Of a stretch of 64,000 bases of DNA, positions 12,437 to 24,969 are shown one piece after another. Source of the stretch: Papio anubis (taxonomy: Eukaryota; Chordata; Mammalia; Primates; Cercopithecidae); the NCBI RefSeq assembly GCF_008728515.1, contig NC_044991.1, positions 36,846,968 to 36,910,967 of the forward strand, read 5' to 3'. The translations under genes and the position numbers were made by a program. Each line of letters opens with the position of its first letter. Positions within the stretch are counted from its first letter, which is position 1. Below the pieces are notes generated by a model, which was not told the origin of the DNA, did not search any database, and saw only the letters and a list, made by a program, of their open reading frames with translations.

Positions 12437-14187
12437 ACAGGGATAAGAAAACAAGGCTGAGGAAGTCAAACAAACCTCCACTGAACTGAGCACGATGACT
12501 GGGGTTGAAAACACAGTGTTTTGTGTAGATATATGTGTGGATTGTACGAGTCTACCCAAAGGTTCTGCTTCTTTGTGGATAGACAAATTTTTGTGGCTTA
12601 TGTCCTGTACCTAATGTCAAAAGCCATCCTAATTTGTTCCAACTGTGGGCCCCGAGGGCCAGGGTTGAGCAACCCAGGAGGGGAGTTTTCACAATTTGTT
12701 GTGTTCTGAGTTGGCAGTCATTTCCAACGAGAGGCAGAAAGGAATAGGAAGAAGACTCACAAAAACTCAAATGCCATCTTCTTTTACTCCCTCTGTCTCT
12801 TAAACTCAACTCTGTAATCATGGGGAGAGCCAAACATTCCACACTGCCATCCTTTCAGCAAGCTCGTTCACTCTGAAAATGTCAGCTCAAGGTCAAAATC
12901 ACTTGAGTCCTCAAACACTCAATCCCAAAAGCCCGGTCTTCTAAGAGCAGGAGATCCCGAGTAGAAAGAAAAGACCACCCAGCCTCCCCTCTAAGTGCAC
13001 AGTCTAGCTCCTGGACCACCTGCCCTGGTGGCCCACCAAGTCCCCGGGCTGCCTGCACTGGACCAATGCCAGGGCGTTGGAACAAGCCCTCCTTTGAACA
13101 AAAAGATGCCTAACAGTACCATTGAACAGACACACTGCTAGGATCCCTGCATCCACTTCCTGTGAAAATTACTAGGATGTTTGCATCAAAATCACAACAG
13201 TATTTAACTGGAGAGAAGGGGCAGAAAAAACAAATACGACGGTTCAATTGTCTTTTATTCTGTATTTCTTGCATTTCAGAACCAGAGAAAGTGGCGAGGA
13301 AAAGAAGAAGCACTTGTATATGCAGCTTAAACTTTAAAGATCATATTATTCAAGACACAGCTTTATTAGGGGAAAAAATAAGGGTAAAACAAAGCCAGAT
13401 GAACTTAACGCGAATGGGATGCTTTTATAGAATCAGCAACGTTTCCATTGTTCAGCCTGAATTGCCCATATTTTTGTATTCACTGCAGACAATGAGTTCT
13501 TGTGACATTCTGGCATACATTATACTGGGGGAAGAAAACCCAACCTGCTTTATTTGTTCCATTTTCTGCTTTTAGACGTAATGGAAATGTTAACATGCTT
13601 AACATCCGTGGCCTCTCTTCCAGCCTCGCTTCACTTTTCGTAGTTATCATGAGTCTTGGTGAGGGTATGCGGTGCTTCCAGACAAGAGGTGGTGCATGCT
13701 AATGTGAGCTCAAAGCCAGCCTGCTCTATACCCTTCACCGTGCAAACTCTCTCGCTCATTCTTTTAAAGACTTTCACGGCATATAGTCTCCATTATGATT
13801 AAAATGATCTCAACTGTCCTTCAGAAAAGAATGTAAGGCTTTTGACTACGTGAACCAGTTCAAGGAAAATCTCCCAGGAGTCCAGGACATGAAGATCACA
13901 TTGTTGAACCTCTTTTATAAGCATTCAATTCCACCTGGTTTTATAGCTGCCTCACTCCCCTCGCTGGATGGGTTTCTCTTACATTAATTGATAACACTAT
14001 GTTTAATTTGAAGTTCACGCCTAAGGTAGGAGCTATATAAATAAACTATTTCAGCTTCATGAGAGTAGGAGAAGGCAAAGGTGCCCTTATTTTTTTAAAT
14101 CCTGTACAGGACTAGAATGACCATTCTATCTCAGTTGCCTGCTTTTCCAAAGAGGTGTGCATAAATTTCTTTCTTTAAAAAAAAGTG
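12437..14187. other. Intergenic sequence, nothing recognised
   Basis: No gene or repeat assigned. The longest open frame (13162-13575) has no recognisable domain and no gene context. One exact GLI-like word GACCACCCA lies at 12973-12981. Confidence 0.4.
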
Positions 14188-14456
14188 TGCAGACGGGGGT
14201 GGTGGTTCATGCCTATAATCCCTCAGGTGGATCACCTGAGGTCAGGAGTTCTAGACCAGCCTGGCCAACATGGTGAAACCCTGTCTCTACTAAAAATATA
14301 AAAATTAGCTGGGTATGGTGGTGAGTGCCTGTAATCTCAGCTACTGGGAAGGCTGAGGCAGGAGAATTGCTTGTTCCCAGGAGGCAGAGGTTGCAGTGAC
14401 CCAAGATTGCACCACTGCACTCCAGCCTGAGAGACAGAGTGAGACTCCATCTCAAG
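14188..14456 (+). mobile_element. AluS-type, sense, with small 5' deletion
   Basis: Lacks the 'agcactttgggaggc' block after 'cctataatcc'. Otherwise complete, with a short mixed A tail. Confidence 0.9.
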
Positions 14457-14480
14457 AAAAAGAAGTGTTCAAACTCTACA

Positions 14481-14742
14481 CTTTTTTTTTGAGACAGGAT
14501 TGCCCAGGCTAGAATGCAGTGGTACAATCACAGCTCCTGGGCTCAAGCGACCCTCCCACCTCAGCCTCCTGAGTAGGTGGGACAGGTGCATGCTACCATG
14601 CCCAGCTAATTTCTTGTATTTTTTATAGAGATGGGATCTCACTATGTTGCCCAGGCTAGTCTTGAACTCCTAAGCTCAAGCAATCCTTCCACCTCAGTCT
14701 CTCAAAGTGCTGGAATTACAGGTGTGAGCCACTGTACCCAGC
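14481..14742 (-). mobile_element. AluJ, antisense
   Basis: Poly-T start at 14481; ends 'gagccactgtacccagcc'. Only about 25 bp from the sense Alu to its left. Confidence 0.9.
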
Positions 14743-15119
14743 CTACATTTTTTTAAAAGGGGAATTTTCACCTGGTAATAGACATTTTCCTGTATGGTTA
14801 CCCTTTGTGCCTGTCTTTACTATTTCCATACTGTCACAAGAGAACCTATTATATGGAGAACCTATTATATGGAGAAAGAGATTTGACTTCTGAAAAGCTC
14901 TGAGTAAGTGGAAGGACACTTCCCAGCCCACCAAACCCTCCTCAGATGAATCAGGAGAGGCCTCCTGGTCTCCTTTGGGGACCTGAGAGGGATGGAAGGG
15001 GAGGACAGTGAGGTAGGCCCTGCAGCTCAATCCCATGAGGTTTTCCCAGGTGGGTTCATCTTAGGTTGGGTCCCCAACACAATGCTGGCACTTCCATGAA
15101 CATAGAAGCCTCATAAGTC

Positions 15120-15550
15120 CGCAAAGGGGGCTGCAAGAGTAAGCAGAATATGATTCAGCCTTAAAAAGGAAGGAAATTCTGACGCATGCTACAACACGCA
15201 CAAACCTTGAACACATGAGTGAAATAAGCCCATCACAGAAGGACAAATCCTGTAAGATTCCACTTATATGAGATAACTAGAGTGGCCACACTCATAGAGA
15301 CAGAGCCTCCATTCATAGCATGGAGTTTGCCGGAGACGGAATGGACCAGGGAATGGGGAGTGATTGTTCAGTGGATACGGAGTTTCCATTCTGGAGGATG
15401 AAAGGTTCTGGAGATGGACGGTGGCCATGGTTGCACAATATGGATGAGCTTAGTGCCACTGGACTGTACACTTAGTAATGGTTAAGATGGGAAATTTTAT
15501 GTTATGTATATTCTACCACACACACACACACACACCCCCAAATTTTTTTT
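15120..15550 (+). mobile_element. L1M 3' end, sense
   Basis: 'gattcagccttaaaaaggaaggaaattctga', 'ttccacttatatgaga', 'gttctggagatggacggtggcc', 'atgttatgtatattctaccaca' follow the L1M 3' end. A (CA)n run at 15511-15537 lies within the 3' end. Confidence 0.8.
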
Positions 15551-16085
15551 AAGCAAGGAAGAGTAGCAGACAGCCACTAGACAGTGTTTTCACTGGTACT
15601 TCCCAAGGCATCTTAATTTCCAACCATGGCCATTTGTTCTGTGGGGGGGCCCATAGATCCAGCCTCAGAAGTCACCCACACCTTTACAGTAGCCAGAGTC
15701 TGGAAAAATGCCACCTTTGTGGACGAGGCTGGATGGTGCTGGCTGCCCCACCACGGTCTCGTGGCCCCTCGAAGGCCCCTCCAAGACTCCAAGGGAGACA
15801 CTCCTTCCTAGATTTCACTTCAGGCTTCTCTCTAGACCCACCGAAGCCCACAGCTTCCTTCTCATCCATTCATGAGAACCATGATCCAGCAAGTAGAAGA
15901 AAGAGACAGGACAATATTCTTTTTTGCTTGGTTTTGCTGTGGGTGCTTTATATAAAATACTAATTTAATATGATAAGTATAGTAAAATACATTAAGCACA
16001 TTTTTTAAAAATCCAGTTACATTAACAACAAAATAAATGAAAATTAAAATAATAAACCAAGACAGCACAAAAATTTCAAATGATG
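15551..16085. other. Intergenic sequence, nothing recognised
   Basis: The left half is GC-moderate and the right half AT-rich; no gene. Confidence 0.4.
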
Positions 16086-16625
16086 CCCTGTGTTGTCAAA
16101 AGGGCAGAAAACCAACACTTCTCATAAACTCTTTCTGGAAAACAATTTGGTTAATATACATAAAATATCTTTAAAATTTGCACTTACTTTAACCCAATAC
16201 CTTTATCTTTTAAATTGTTTTATTTTATTTTACTTTAAGTTCTGGGATACATGCACTGAACATGCAGGTTTGTTACATAGACATACATGTGCCATGGTGG
16301 TTTGCTGCACCCATCAACCCATCATCTGGGTTTTAAGCCCCGCATGCATTACATATTTGTCCTAATGCTCTCCCTCCCCTTTCCCCCACCCCTTGACAGG
16401 CCCCAGTGTATGATGTTCCCCTCGCTGTGTCCATGTGTTCTCATTGTTCACTTCCCACTTATAAGTGAGAACATGCAGTGTTTGGTTTTCTGTTCCTATG
16501 TTAGTTTGCTGAGGATGATGGTTTCCAGCTTCATCCATGTCCCTGCAAAGGACATGAAATCATTTGTTTTATGGCTGCAAAGTATTCCATGAAAACCCAA
16601 TAATTTTAAAGAAATAGCTTTTAGG
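16086..16625 (+). mobile_element. L1M fragment, split by a younger antisense L1P
   Basis: 'ctctttctggaaaacaatttgg ... aaatttgcacttactttaaccc' before, and 'cccaataattttaaagaaatag' after, the nested L1P. Confidence 0.6.
16208..16590 (-). mobile_element. Truncated primate L1 (L1P) 3' end, antisense
   Basis: 'actttaagttctgggatacatg', 'tgcaggtttgttacatag', 'cacttataagtgagaacatg', 'tttccagcttcatccatgtccc' are the antisense L1P 3' end. Flanked by an 'acccaata' repeat. Confidence 0.88.
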
Positions 16626-16626
16626 C

Positions 16627-16915
16627 TCTGGGCATGGTGGATCACACCTGTAATCCCAGCACTTTAGGAGGCCAGGGCAGGTAAATTGCTTGAGCCCAAG
16701 GAGTTCAAGACAAGCCTGGGCAATATGACACAACCACGTCTACAAAACATGCAAAAATTAGGTTGGCATGGTTGCTTGCCCCTACTGTAGTCCAGCTACT
16801 TGGGGGTGCTGAGAGAAGAGAATCACTTGAGCCCAGGAGGTTGAGACTTCAGTGAACTATGATGATGCCACTGCACTCCAGCCCCCTGGAGTGACAGAGT
16901 GAACCTGTCTAGGAG
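16627..16915 (+). mobile_element. AluJ, sense
   Basis: 'gggcatggtggatcacacctgtaatcccagc' to 'ccactgcactccagcc', diverged. Confidence 0.88.
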
Positions 16916-17003
16916 AAGAAAAAAAAAGAAAAGAGAAAAAAAAGAAGAAAGAGAAAGAAAAGAAAAGAAAGAAGAAGAAAGAAAGAAAGAAAGAAAGAAA
17001 GAA
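16916..17003. repeat. (GAAA)n purine tract
   Basis: A/G-only run of about 88 bp grown from the Alu tail. Confidence 0.85.
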
Positions 17004-17282
17004 CTTGTAGGAATTTACAGTGAGAAAATTATCACTGGATTTATATTTCTGCCACCAAGCACAGTGCATGGCACACAGAGGTGCTCAATAATGTTTGCAC
17101 AATGAATATTATTTACGAATAATATACATTTTATATTTGTAACTTACAACTTCTCATAGCTGTGTTAGAAGTTGAAAATGGCTTGCAAAAGAGGAACATC
17201 TACTATCTTTACTTAGCAAATATTATTTATCCAAAGAAAAGCAACTACATAATGCATCATAGTTTTGTTTTTCTTGTGCTGT

Positions 17283-17378
17283 TTTTTGAGACAGAGTCTC
17301 TCAATGTTGCCCAGGTTGGCCTCAAACTCCTGGACTCATGCGATCCTCCAGCCTCAGGCTCCCACGTAGCTGAGTACA
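17283..17378 (-). mobile_element. Alu fragment, antisense
   Basis: 'tttttgagacagagtctctcaatgttgcccagg ... cctcaggctcccacgtagctg'; a deleted copy. Confidence 0.8.
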
Positions 17379-17379
17379 T

Positions 17380-17515
17380 AACAGTTTTCAAAGCAGTTTC
17401 ATATGCATCACTTCCTTGGCCCTCACAGCAACAATGAGGATATTACCATCCCATTTTATAGAGGAGGAAACTAAGGCCTCGGAGAGATTAAGTGACTTGT
17501 GAAAGACATTTGAAA
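17380..17515 (+). mobile_element. MIR SINE fragment
   Basis: 'cctcacagcaacaatgaggatat', 'cccattttatagaggaggaaactaaggc', 'agattaagtgacttgtg'. Confidence 0.75.
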
Positions 17516-18917
17516 TGGAAGAGTCCTTGAAACAATGTGTTCATTCAGTCCAAGCTCCCCAGCTTCCCGACAGCCTGGGTGGTAGGTTTTCTCCACCTCT
17601 TCCTTAAGTCAGCTCCAGCTCTCTAGATTAAACCAGCAAGCACCTAATTTCCATTCTGACTCCAGCCACTGTCTCTTCTTTGCTTCTTGTGGAAATGATG
17701 TAGGAGTGGCTGCCTTGAGCACTCACTGTAGCTTTAGATGTGCTTTCTCTCTGCAGCACGAGCTACTGGGCCTTACTATTCGCCGCACTTAATTTGAGAA
17801 TATTTGTTCAATTTGAGTATGTTTTTGACCTGCCAGGTATCTGTGAAACAAAATAACTCCTACTGATAGCTTCTTATCAAGAGTAATTTAAAACATCCAT
17901 CATCTACTGCTGAATGTCAAAATAAAGGTTGAGAGAAATTCCCGTTTCCCTAAATATGTTTTCTTTTCACTCTTGTCAGCATCATTGTCAATCCTGAAAT
18001 TATAGGTGTGCCATGGAAGACCTCAGAAATTGAGGCTTCAGAAATTGTTACAATGAGAACATACAAATCAGCTCATGGTTCCCAGAGGCCCTGGACAGAG
18101 TCGCCCAGGCAGAGGAGCCTGGGACCCGCCTGTGCCAGGATCCAAACACAAAATGAGCACCCTGGAGGGGCGACTGTCCCTCCTTGCAATCCTGGCTGGA
18201 AGTTTATAGCACTCAATTAGTTATTCCAGAGCCTTGTCAGTGTGCAGACTATGCTACCACCCTCCTGAGGGAGGAAAGGACAAATCTATATTAATAGCCC
18301 CCTCTGTTTAAACAACTCTGTGATTTTCATCATGTGGAGGTTGGAGATTGTGTTTTTTCAGTTCTTTCTGTCACCAACTCAGCTACTGGATGTACCTGGG
18401 TACACACACCTGCCAACAGAGACCCAGCAAGGGATGGAGGCTGGAGGGAGAGGCATGAGCTTAAAGCACCAGCCATAACAGAGAACTTACCGAAAGATAA
18501 TGTCATTCTCTGTTATCTGGAAGAAAACTCCAGTGTTCCTAAGATCCAGCTGAAGTGCTCCCATTCTCCATTCCCAAGGTTCACCCATGGAACAGTCTGG
18601 AACCGTCTTTAGAAGAAAAGAATTCAATCACTTCAGAAAATCAGCAAATATATATTAACCACAAACAAAATTCAAGGTATGGTGTATCTGCGAATAGATC
18701 GAGATACACAAATTTTCCCATCTTTAAGGGATTTATCATTGCAAAGGAAGTTATTAGGAGTAAGACCTGGGACGTGGATGGTAGGCATGGGCTGGCTGTT
18801 CAGAGGGCTACGCACAAGCATTCCCTGCCACAAGGGTGGAGCTCCATTTCCAGCTTGTGACTGCTGGAGAGACAGTGGTGTGTGGAGAGGGGACATTATG
18901 TGGATGTGCGCCCCTTT
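17516..18917. other. Intergenic sequence, nothing recognised
   Basis: No gene or repeat assigned in about 1.4 kb. Confidence 0.4.
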
Positions 18918-18931
18918 AAGAAGGTTTTGAT

Positions 18932-19239
18932 GGGCGGGGCGCGGTGGCTCACACTCGTAATCCCAGCAATTTGGGAGGCCAAGGAGGGTGGATCACTTGA
19001 GGTCAGGAGTTTGAGACCAGACTGGCAGACATGGTGAAACCCCGTCTCTACTAAAAACACAAAAACTAGTTGGGCGTGGCAGCAGGTGCCTGTAATCCCA
19101 GCTACTCGGGAGGCTGAGGCAGGAGAATTGCTTGAACCGGGGAGGCAGAGGTTGCAGTGAGCGGAGATCGCACCACTGTACTCCAGCCTGGGGTGACAAA
19201 GTGAGACTCTGTCTCAACAAAAAAAAAAAAAAAAAAAAA
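18932..19239 (+). mobile_element. AluS-type, sense, with perfect target-site duplication
   Basis: Starts gggcggggcgcggtggctc and ends in a long A run. Flanked by 'agaaggttttgatg' on both sides. Confidence 0.95.
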
Positions 19240-19256
19240 AAAAGAAGGTTTTGATG

Positions 19257-20108
19257 ACTAACTGCAGTAGCCTTGTTAACTGCCTGAGCAAGCCCACTCC
19301 AAAAATACCCTCTTCTCCCCCAGCCACTTTGCAGCTAGCAGTGGTCATAGGGCAGGGTTCTGTTTTGGGCCAGTGAGATGTCTGCTAGGAGAGGCTTCCA
19401 GAAAAACTTTGCATTCCAGATGAACACGCAGACTCAGCTGGTACATTTGTTTGCCGTTTAGCGTGCCCCCACCCTTCTCCCTACCTGGAAAGCAATTGTG
19501 AGACCTGCAGGGATGGGGGACAGTAGCCATTTAGCCTCCACGAGGCAATATGAATGCGTTCATATTCCAAAGCCCTAGGGATGGTGGAATTGTTTCAATT
19601 CCTCCACCCAACCTCAACTACCTACTCAAGACTTCTTGTTATGCAGAAGGAAAAAAGTCCCTATTAATATCTTCCCCAGCAGTCAGGTGTTTTGTGGTTT
19701 GCAGCCAACTTCACCGCTAACAGAGATACCAACACGCTTAAGTTATGCAACCAATAGACACAGAAGAAGAAAGCCGTTGCAAGAAGTTTTCATTGTCTTG
19801 ATCTCGAACTGACCTCAACAAGAATATCTTCAGCTTTCAAACTTCTGACCAATGGAAGGGGATTTGCAGATTCTCAGGGCAAAACCAGATGAAATGATTG
19901 GCAACTGTAAGGTTTTGATTTTACGGCAGGCGGCATTTTTGGCCCTGAGCTGAGCGGGCACCTACGCTGCAACGGAGTTGAAACAAATGGCATAAAGTAA
20001 GTCCTCTGGTCACTGTGGAGTGGCTTACTAACTCAACTGCTCCAACCAACAGGCTGCATTTGGGCTTTTCTAAGACAGGAACCCTATCTTCCCCAGATAT
20101 TTGCTTTC
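19257..20108. other. Intergenic sequence, nothing recognised
   Basis: No gene or repeat assigned. Confidence 0.4.
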
Positions 20109-20126
20109 CTCCTTTTTTTTTTAATT

Positions 20127-20416
20127 TTTTTTTTTTGAGAGAGAGTCTCGCTCTGTTGCCAGGCTGGAGTGCAGTGGTGCAATCTCGGCTCACTGCACCC
20201 TCCACCTCCCAGGTCCAAGCAATTCTCCTGCCTCAGCCTCCCTAGTAGCTGGGACTACGGGCGCGTGCCACCACGCCCAGCTAATTTTTGTAGTTTTAGT
20301 AGAGATGGGGTTTCACCATGTTGGCCAGGATGGTCTGGATCTCTTGACCTCACGATCTGCACGCCTCAGCCTCCCAAAGTGCTTAAATTACAGGCCTGAG
20401 CCACCGTGTCCAGCCT
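20127..20416 (-). mobile_element. AluS-type, antisense
   Basis: Poly-T, then 'gagagagagtctcgctctgttgcc' to 'gagccaccgtgtccagcc'. Flanking 'tttcctcctt'/'tttcctcttt'. Confidence 0.92.
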
Positions 20417-20599
20417 TACTTTCCTCTTTCAAAGGGTCTCCTGATTCTGTTCTAACTGGGAAGCAAGGCTTCCCAAACTAAAGGCACAGAAGTAGTCCAT
20501 GGCTGGGAACTGCACTCTGGGATAAGACGTCTGAATGAATGCACTACGTTGTTTTTTTTCCCATTGATCAAGTTCGTTTTTTGGTTTTTGGGTTTTTTT

Positions 20600-21055
20600 T
20601 TCATGTTTAAATTTTTAACTGTGGTTAAAAAAACATGAAAATGTACCGTTTTAACCATTTTTGAGTGTACAGTTTGTAGGGTTAAGTATATCTACATCAT
20701 TGTGCAGATCTCCAGAGATCTTTCATCTTGCAAAACTGAAACTCTGTGCCCACTGAACAACAGCTCCCCATTCTTCCTCCCCAGACCCTGGCAACCATCA
20801 TTCTACCTTCGGTTTTTATGAACTTGTCACTCTAGGTAGCTCGTATAAGCAGTCACACAGTATTTGTCTTTTAGCAACTGATGTATTTCACTTAGCATAA
20901 TGTCCTCAAGGTTCATCTATGTTGCAGCATGTGACAGAATTTCCCTTCTTCTTTAGACTGAATCATATTTCATTGCATGTGTCTATATACCACATTTCCT
21001 TATCCATTCATCTGTTGGTAGACATTTGGGTTTGCTTCCTTGATCATGTTTTTAT
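20600..21055 (-). mobile_element. L1M 3' end, antisense
   Basis: 'ccattttt­gagtgtacag'-type start, 'catcttgcaaaactgaaactctg', 'gcataatgtcctcaaggttcatc', 'ccttatccattcatctgttgg'. Confidence 0.82.
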
Positions 21056-21429
21056 TTCTTTTATCTTCCAATCATCAATCCCTCCTGCAAATATCATTCA
21101 GAGTGCCTTCACTTGGATAAAAATTATTGGTTTCCATCTGTTATTTCTACTTGAGCGTAATCATTCCAAAGGGAAAAGCCTAGGCATTTGAGTGTTCAGG
21201 ATTATATTTTAGCCACCACAGGCCAAAAATAGGATGTATAGAGGTAAGAATACCATGAATAGCAGCTATGAACATTCTAAAGAAATTACCCACAGACCAC
21301 CAAAAAATTAATCCAACATTTCAAGATGGTATTTGAGACAATCCCTAAACTATTCTCTGCCCTGTTCTGTGAGGTTAAACGCATGCTTTACAATAAATGG
21401 AAGGTTTTTAAAAACATAGCTGTAATGTC

Positions 21430-21880
21430 ATGCAGCTCCTCCCATCAAAAATTTAAGTCTATTTCCCCATCCCTCAAGTCAGCTGGCTTTGAGCCACAGA
21501 CCGTGGCATGGTTCAGAGCTTAGGCCGCAAGGGAACTTACAGCTTTCACCCTTGCCCCTTGGAACACTCTTGGATGGTGTTGAAAGCTACTCTGTAAGGA
21601 AATAGGTGAAACCTCCTGGAGGGCAAGGGCCACGTGGAGAGTCTACTCCAGCTGACAGTTCCAAGTGCCAGCACTGAGTGAGGCCATGCAGAGCTTCCTG
21701 TCCCACTGACTTCAACTTGAATACAACCACAGAGGAAAGCCCTGGAGAAGCCAACAAAGGAAACACCCAGCCAATCCACACCATCCCAGGAAGTAATAAA
21801 CCACTGCTGTTTTAAGTCACTATGTTTTGGGGGTGGATTCTTATGCAGCAACAGTTGATTGACACTCTGTGTAGGCACTG
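21430..21880 (+). mobile_element. MLT1-type MaLR LTR
   Basis: 'cccttggaacactct', 'agtgaggccatgcagagcttcc', 'aataaaccactgctgttttaagtcactatgttttggggg', 'atgcagcaacagttgattgac' match MLT1 in order. Confidence 0.7.
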
Positions 21881-22189
21881 AGTTACCTCAGGGCCCATAT
21901 TACATTCTTAAGTTACTTGTTTGTTTTGTTGAGTAAACAACAATTTGAAAAAAAAAAAAAGGACAAATAGGAAAAAAACACACCTTTAATTCTACCAAGA
22001 ACTATTAACTGATGTTAATGTTTTATTATTAATATCCTTTCTTCTGTACAGAATTTATTTTTACTTTCATTGAGATATAAGCCACCCAAAAACAGTGTTT
22101 GTTTTTTTAGAAACTAACATGTGCTTGAGGCAATTTGTTCAATCAACTAGTATTTACTGAGAATAATTTTTAAAAATCAAAACTAAATT
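21881..22189. other. AT-rich intergenic sequence
   Basis: Nothing recognised. Confidence 0.4.
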
Positions 22190-22350
22190 GTCCCAGTTAC
22201 AAGCTTTGGAATCTGACAACCTGGACCCATTGATTCACTGCACTTACCGGAACCTGAACAACTTATCTGGCTGAGTCTCAGTTTCCTTAGCTGTAAAAAG
22301 GGGGATAATGTTACCTGACTTGCAGAATTGCAATAAAACGATAAGTGTGA
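22190..22350 (+). mobile_element. MIR SINE fragment
   Basis: 'ttggaatctgacaacctggacc', 'ctgagtctcagtttccttagctgtaaaaagggggataatg'. Confidence 0.75.
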
Positions 22351-22487
22351 TTGTGTGGGGAAGGCATGGAGCTGAGCCCCTGGAACAGAAGAGGCATGTG
22401 ATAAAGAACATCTTCCACACCAGGGAGAAAGGCCAGCCCCAGCAATTATACAGAGTATCTCAGCCAGGCGACCCTGAGCTGAATTCT

Positions 22488-22797
22488 TTTTTCTTTTTTT
22501 TTTTTTTTTTTTTGAGATGGAGTCTCGCTCTGTCGCCCAGGCTGGAGTGCAATGGCCGGATCTCAGCTCACTGCAAGCTCCGCCTCCCGGGCTTACGCCA
22601 TTCTCCTGCCTCAGCCTCCCGAGTAGCTGGGACTACAGGCGCCCGCCACCTCGCCCGGCTAGTTTTTTGTATTTTTTTTAGTAGAGACGGAGTTTCAACG
22701 TGTTAGCCAGGATGGTCTCGATCTCCTGACCTCGTGATCCGCCCGTCTCGGCCTCCCAAAGTGCTGGGAGTACAAGCTTGAGCCACCGCATCCGGCC
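22488..22797 (-). mobile_element. Young AluY, antisense, Old World monkey-type
   Basis: Low divergence from AluY. It carries 'gggcttacgccattctcc', 'cggctagttttttgt', 'cccgtctcggcc' and 'acaagcttgag', bases I associate with cercopithecid AluY. A perfect 17-bp target-site duplication, ccctgagctgaattctt, lies on both sides. Confidence 0.93.
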
Positions 22798-22814
22798 CCT
22801 GAGCTGAATTCTTA

Positions 22815-23761
22815 GAGTAACAGGGGATTTACTGCCTGCAGGCATCTCTGGACAGATATTTCTATTCAGAAGTTTTTCCTAACACAAAGTTAAAATCTAT
22901 CCTGCTCTAATTTTCAGCGATCTGTCATCATTGTTTCAACCCTCACATCTAAATAAAGCATGGAGATAGTAAATTATCTCCCAAGTGGGAGCCTTTCCAG
23001 CACTTTCCAATGGAACTTCCAGTGACGATGGAAATATTCCACATCTGTGCATCCAGTAACAAAGCTACTAGGCACATGCGGCAGTTGATCACTGGGAATG
23101 TGACTACTGCAACTAAGAAACTGAATTTTTATTTTGTTTTATTTTAACTAGCTTTAAATAGTCCCATATGGCTAGTGGCTTTCAGATTGGTCATAAGTGT
23201 TGGATATTAAAAAAAAGCAACAAGAGTCCCCTCTCTTTTATTCACTAAATTAAACATCATCCATTCCTTTACACATCATCTATATGTAATCATCTGAGTC
23301 CTCCACATCCCAGTTCTGTCCTCAGGGATTCATTCTAATTTTCCACATCCCCATGAAAGGGTAGTATCAGAACTGAACCCCTCTGCAGGTATCCCACGAA
23401 GGAATACCAAATTCTGATTAATAGAGACAAAGCAGCATCTCCAGGGCTGGCCTTGTATCCTTCGTTTCTGTATTCCTAGCATCCACTCCAGGAGATAGCT
23501 CATTCATAATTGATGAGTGGATGAATACATTTTCTCAGCAGGGTGGAATACAGTGGAACTCTCACTTCCTTTGTTCCAGATGAAAATTTCCATGACCGGA
23601 ATCTAAGAACACATCCTCTTTTTTTAAGTTAATTTGGTGGGGGGAGACATCTTGACCTATATTGATCTTACTGTCAACTAAAGCCCCTCTTTTCCATGTT
23701 ATCTCTCCTCCAACCTTGTGCTGTTGGGTGTGGCTTTCCAAATGCAAGCCTTTACATTCAA
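22815..23761. other. Intergenic sequence, nothing recognised
   Basis: No gene or repeat assigned. Confidence 0.4.
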
Positions 23762-23766
23762 CTCTG

Positions 23767-24170
23767 TGATATGATTTGGATATTTGTCCCTGCCAAAATC
23801 TCATGTTGAATTGTAATCCCCCGTACTGGAGGCAGGGCCTGGTGGGAGGTGATGGGACCATGGTTTAGCACCATCCCCTTGTTGCTGTTCTCACGATAGT
23901 GAGTGAATTCTCCCGAGATTTTATTGTTCAACAGTGTGTGGCACCTCCTTACTCTCTCTCTTGCTCCTGCTCTCACCATGTGAAGTGCCTGATCCCCTTT
24001 GCCTTCTGCTATGATTGTAAGCTTCCTGAGGCCTTCCTAGAAGCCAAGCAGATGCCATCACCATGCTTCCTGTAAAGCCTGCAGAACTGTGGGCCAATTA
24101 AACCTTTTATATATACATTACCCAGTCTGTAATTGCTCATTATAAAATAATGCAAGAACGGCCTAACACA
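23767..24170 (+). mobile_element. Solo MSTB-like MaLR LTR
   Basis: Starts TGATATGATTTGGATATTTG, contains 'ggtgggaggtgatgggacca' and 'gcagaactgtgggccaattaaacc', ends CCTAACACA. The 5-bp target-site duplication ctctg flanks it exactly (23762-23766, 24171-24175). Confidence 0.92.
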
Positions 24171-24175
24171 CTCTG

Positions 24176-24965
24176 AATATCTTTTTCTCTGATGTCCCAC
24201 TTATGAAGACCATGAGGACTCTGATTCACATGTCCACAAGTATCTATGGGCCTCCCTGCCAACTGGAGATGGCTGCCCCTCTGGCTGGACAGCTCATGGC
24301 TTGACCATGGATAGTCACCTCTCTGGGAGGATTTGGAAAAAGCACTCACTCTGCTGGGGAACAGCCTTGCCGGTTTACTAAGCAAATCCCATGTCTGTGA
24401 GAATAAACAGTTATCCTTATTCTCAATGGATGCCCAGGTCTCTAGACAGCTGGACTTGGGAATAGGAGCAGGGGCTGAGTCCTGGCTCCCTCCCCACAGC
24501 CCTTCTGTTCCAATCCATCTGATAGTCCATCCAGTATAGATGGTCCCTGACATATGATCGTTGGACTTATGACTTATCAACTTTACAATGGGTTTGTTGG
24601 GGGATAGCCCCATGATAAGAGGGGAAGCATGTGTACATTGCTCCCTAATTTAACACCCTTATTTTCTATAATAGCACTATACAAACTATCTGAGGGTAAG
24701 AACCAGGGTTTTCTAAATTTTTAATCATCCTCACTCAGATTCACACTTTTGCAAAATACAATAAAAATAAATTATCAGAAAAATAAAATTTTAAAAATAC
24801 AAGCCCAAACTTTATTTGTAGGTTAATCAGATGGAACATTACATTTCAGTAAAAATAAACATAATGAGAAAAAAAGAATTGTAAAAACTGGACATGCTCC
24901 TTTGAGAAGATATGTATAGGCAATTATCATATAAAATTGCAATTACACTCATAGTTTTTTGCTGC
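24176..24965. other. Intergenic sequence, nothing recognised
   Basis: The minus-strand open frame 24613-24140 extends into the MSTB LTR and resembles no known protein. Confidence 0.4.
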
Positions 24966-24969
24966 TCAG

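Noticed and set aside
12973..12981. Second exact GACCACCCA word, about 49 kb upstream
   Set aside because: Isolated; no nearby SOX or other motif cluster, and expected by chance about once per 130 kb on both strands, so not claimed as an enhancer.
13162..13575. 137-codon plus-strand open frame
   Set aside because: No recognisable domain, no CpG promoter or supporting splice sites; consistent with chance in unique intergenic DNA.
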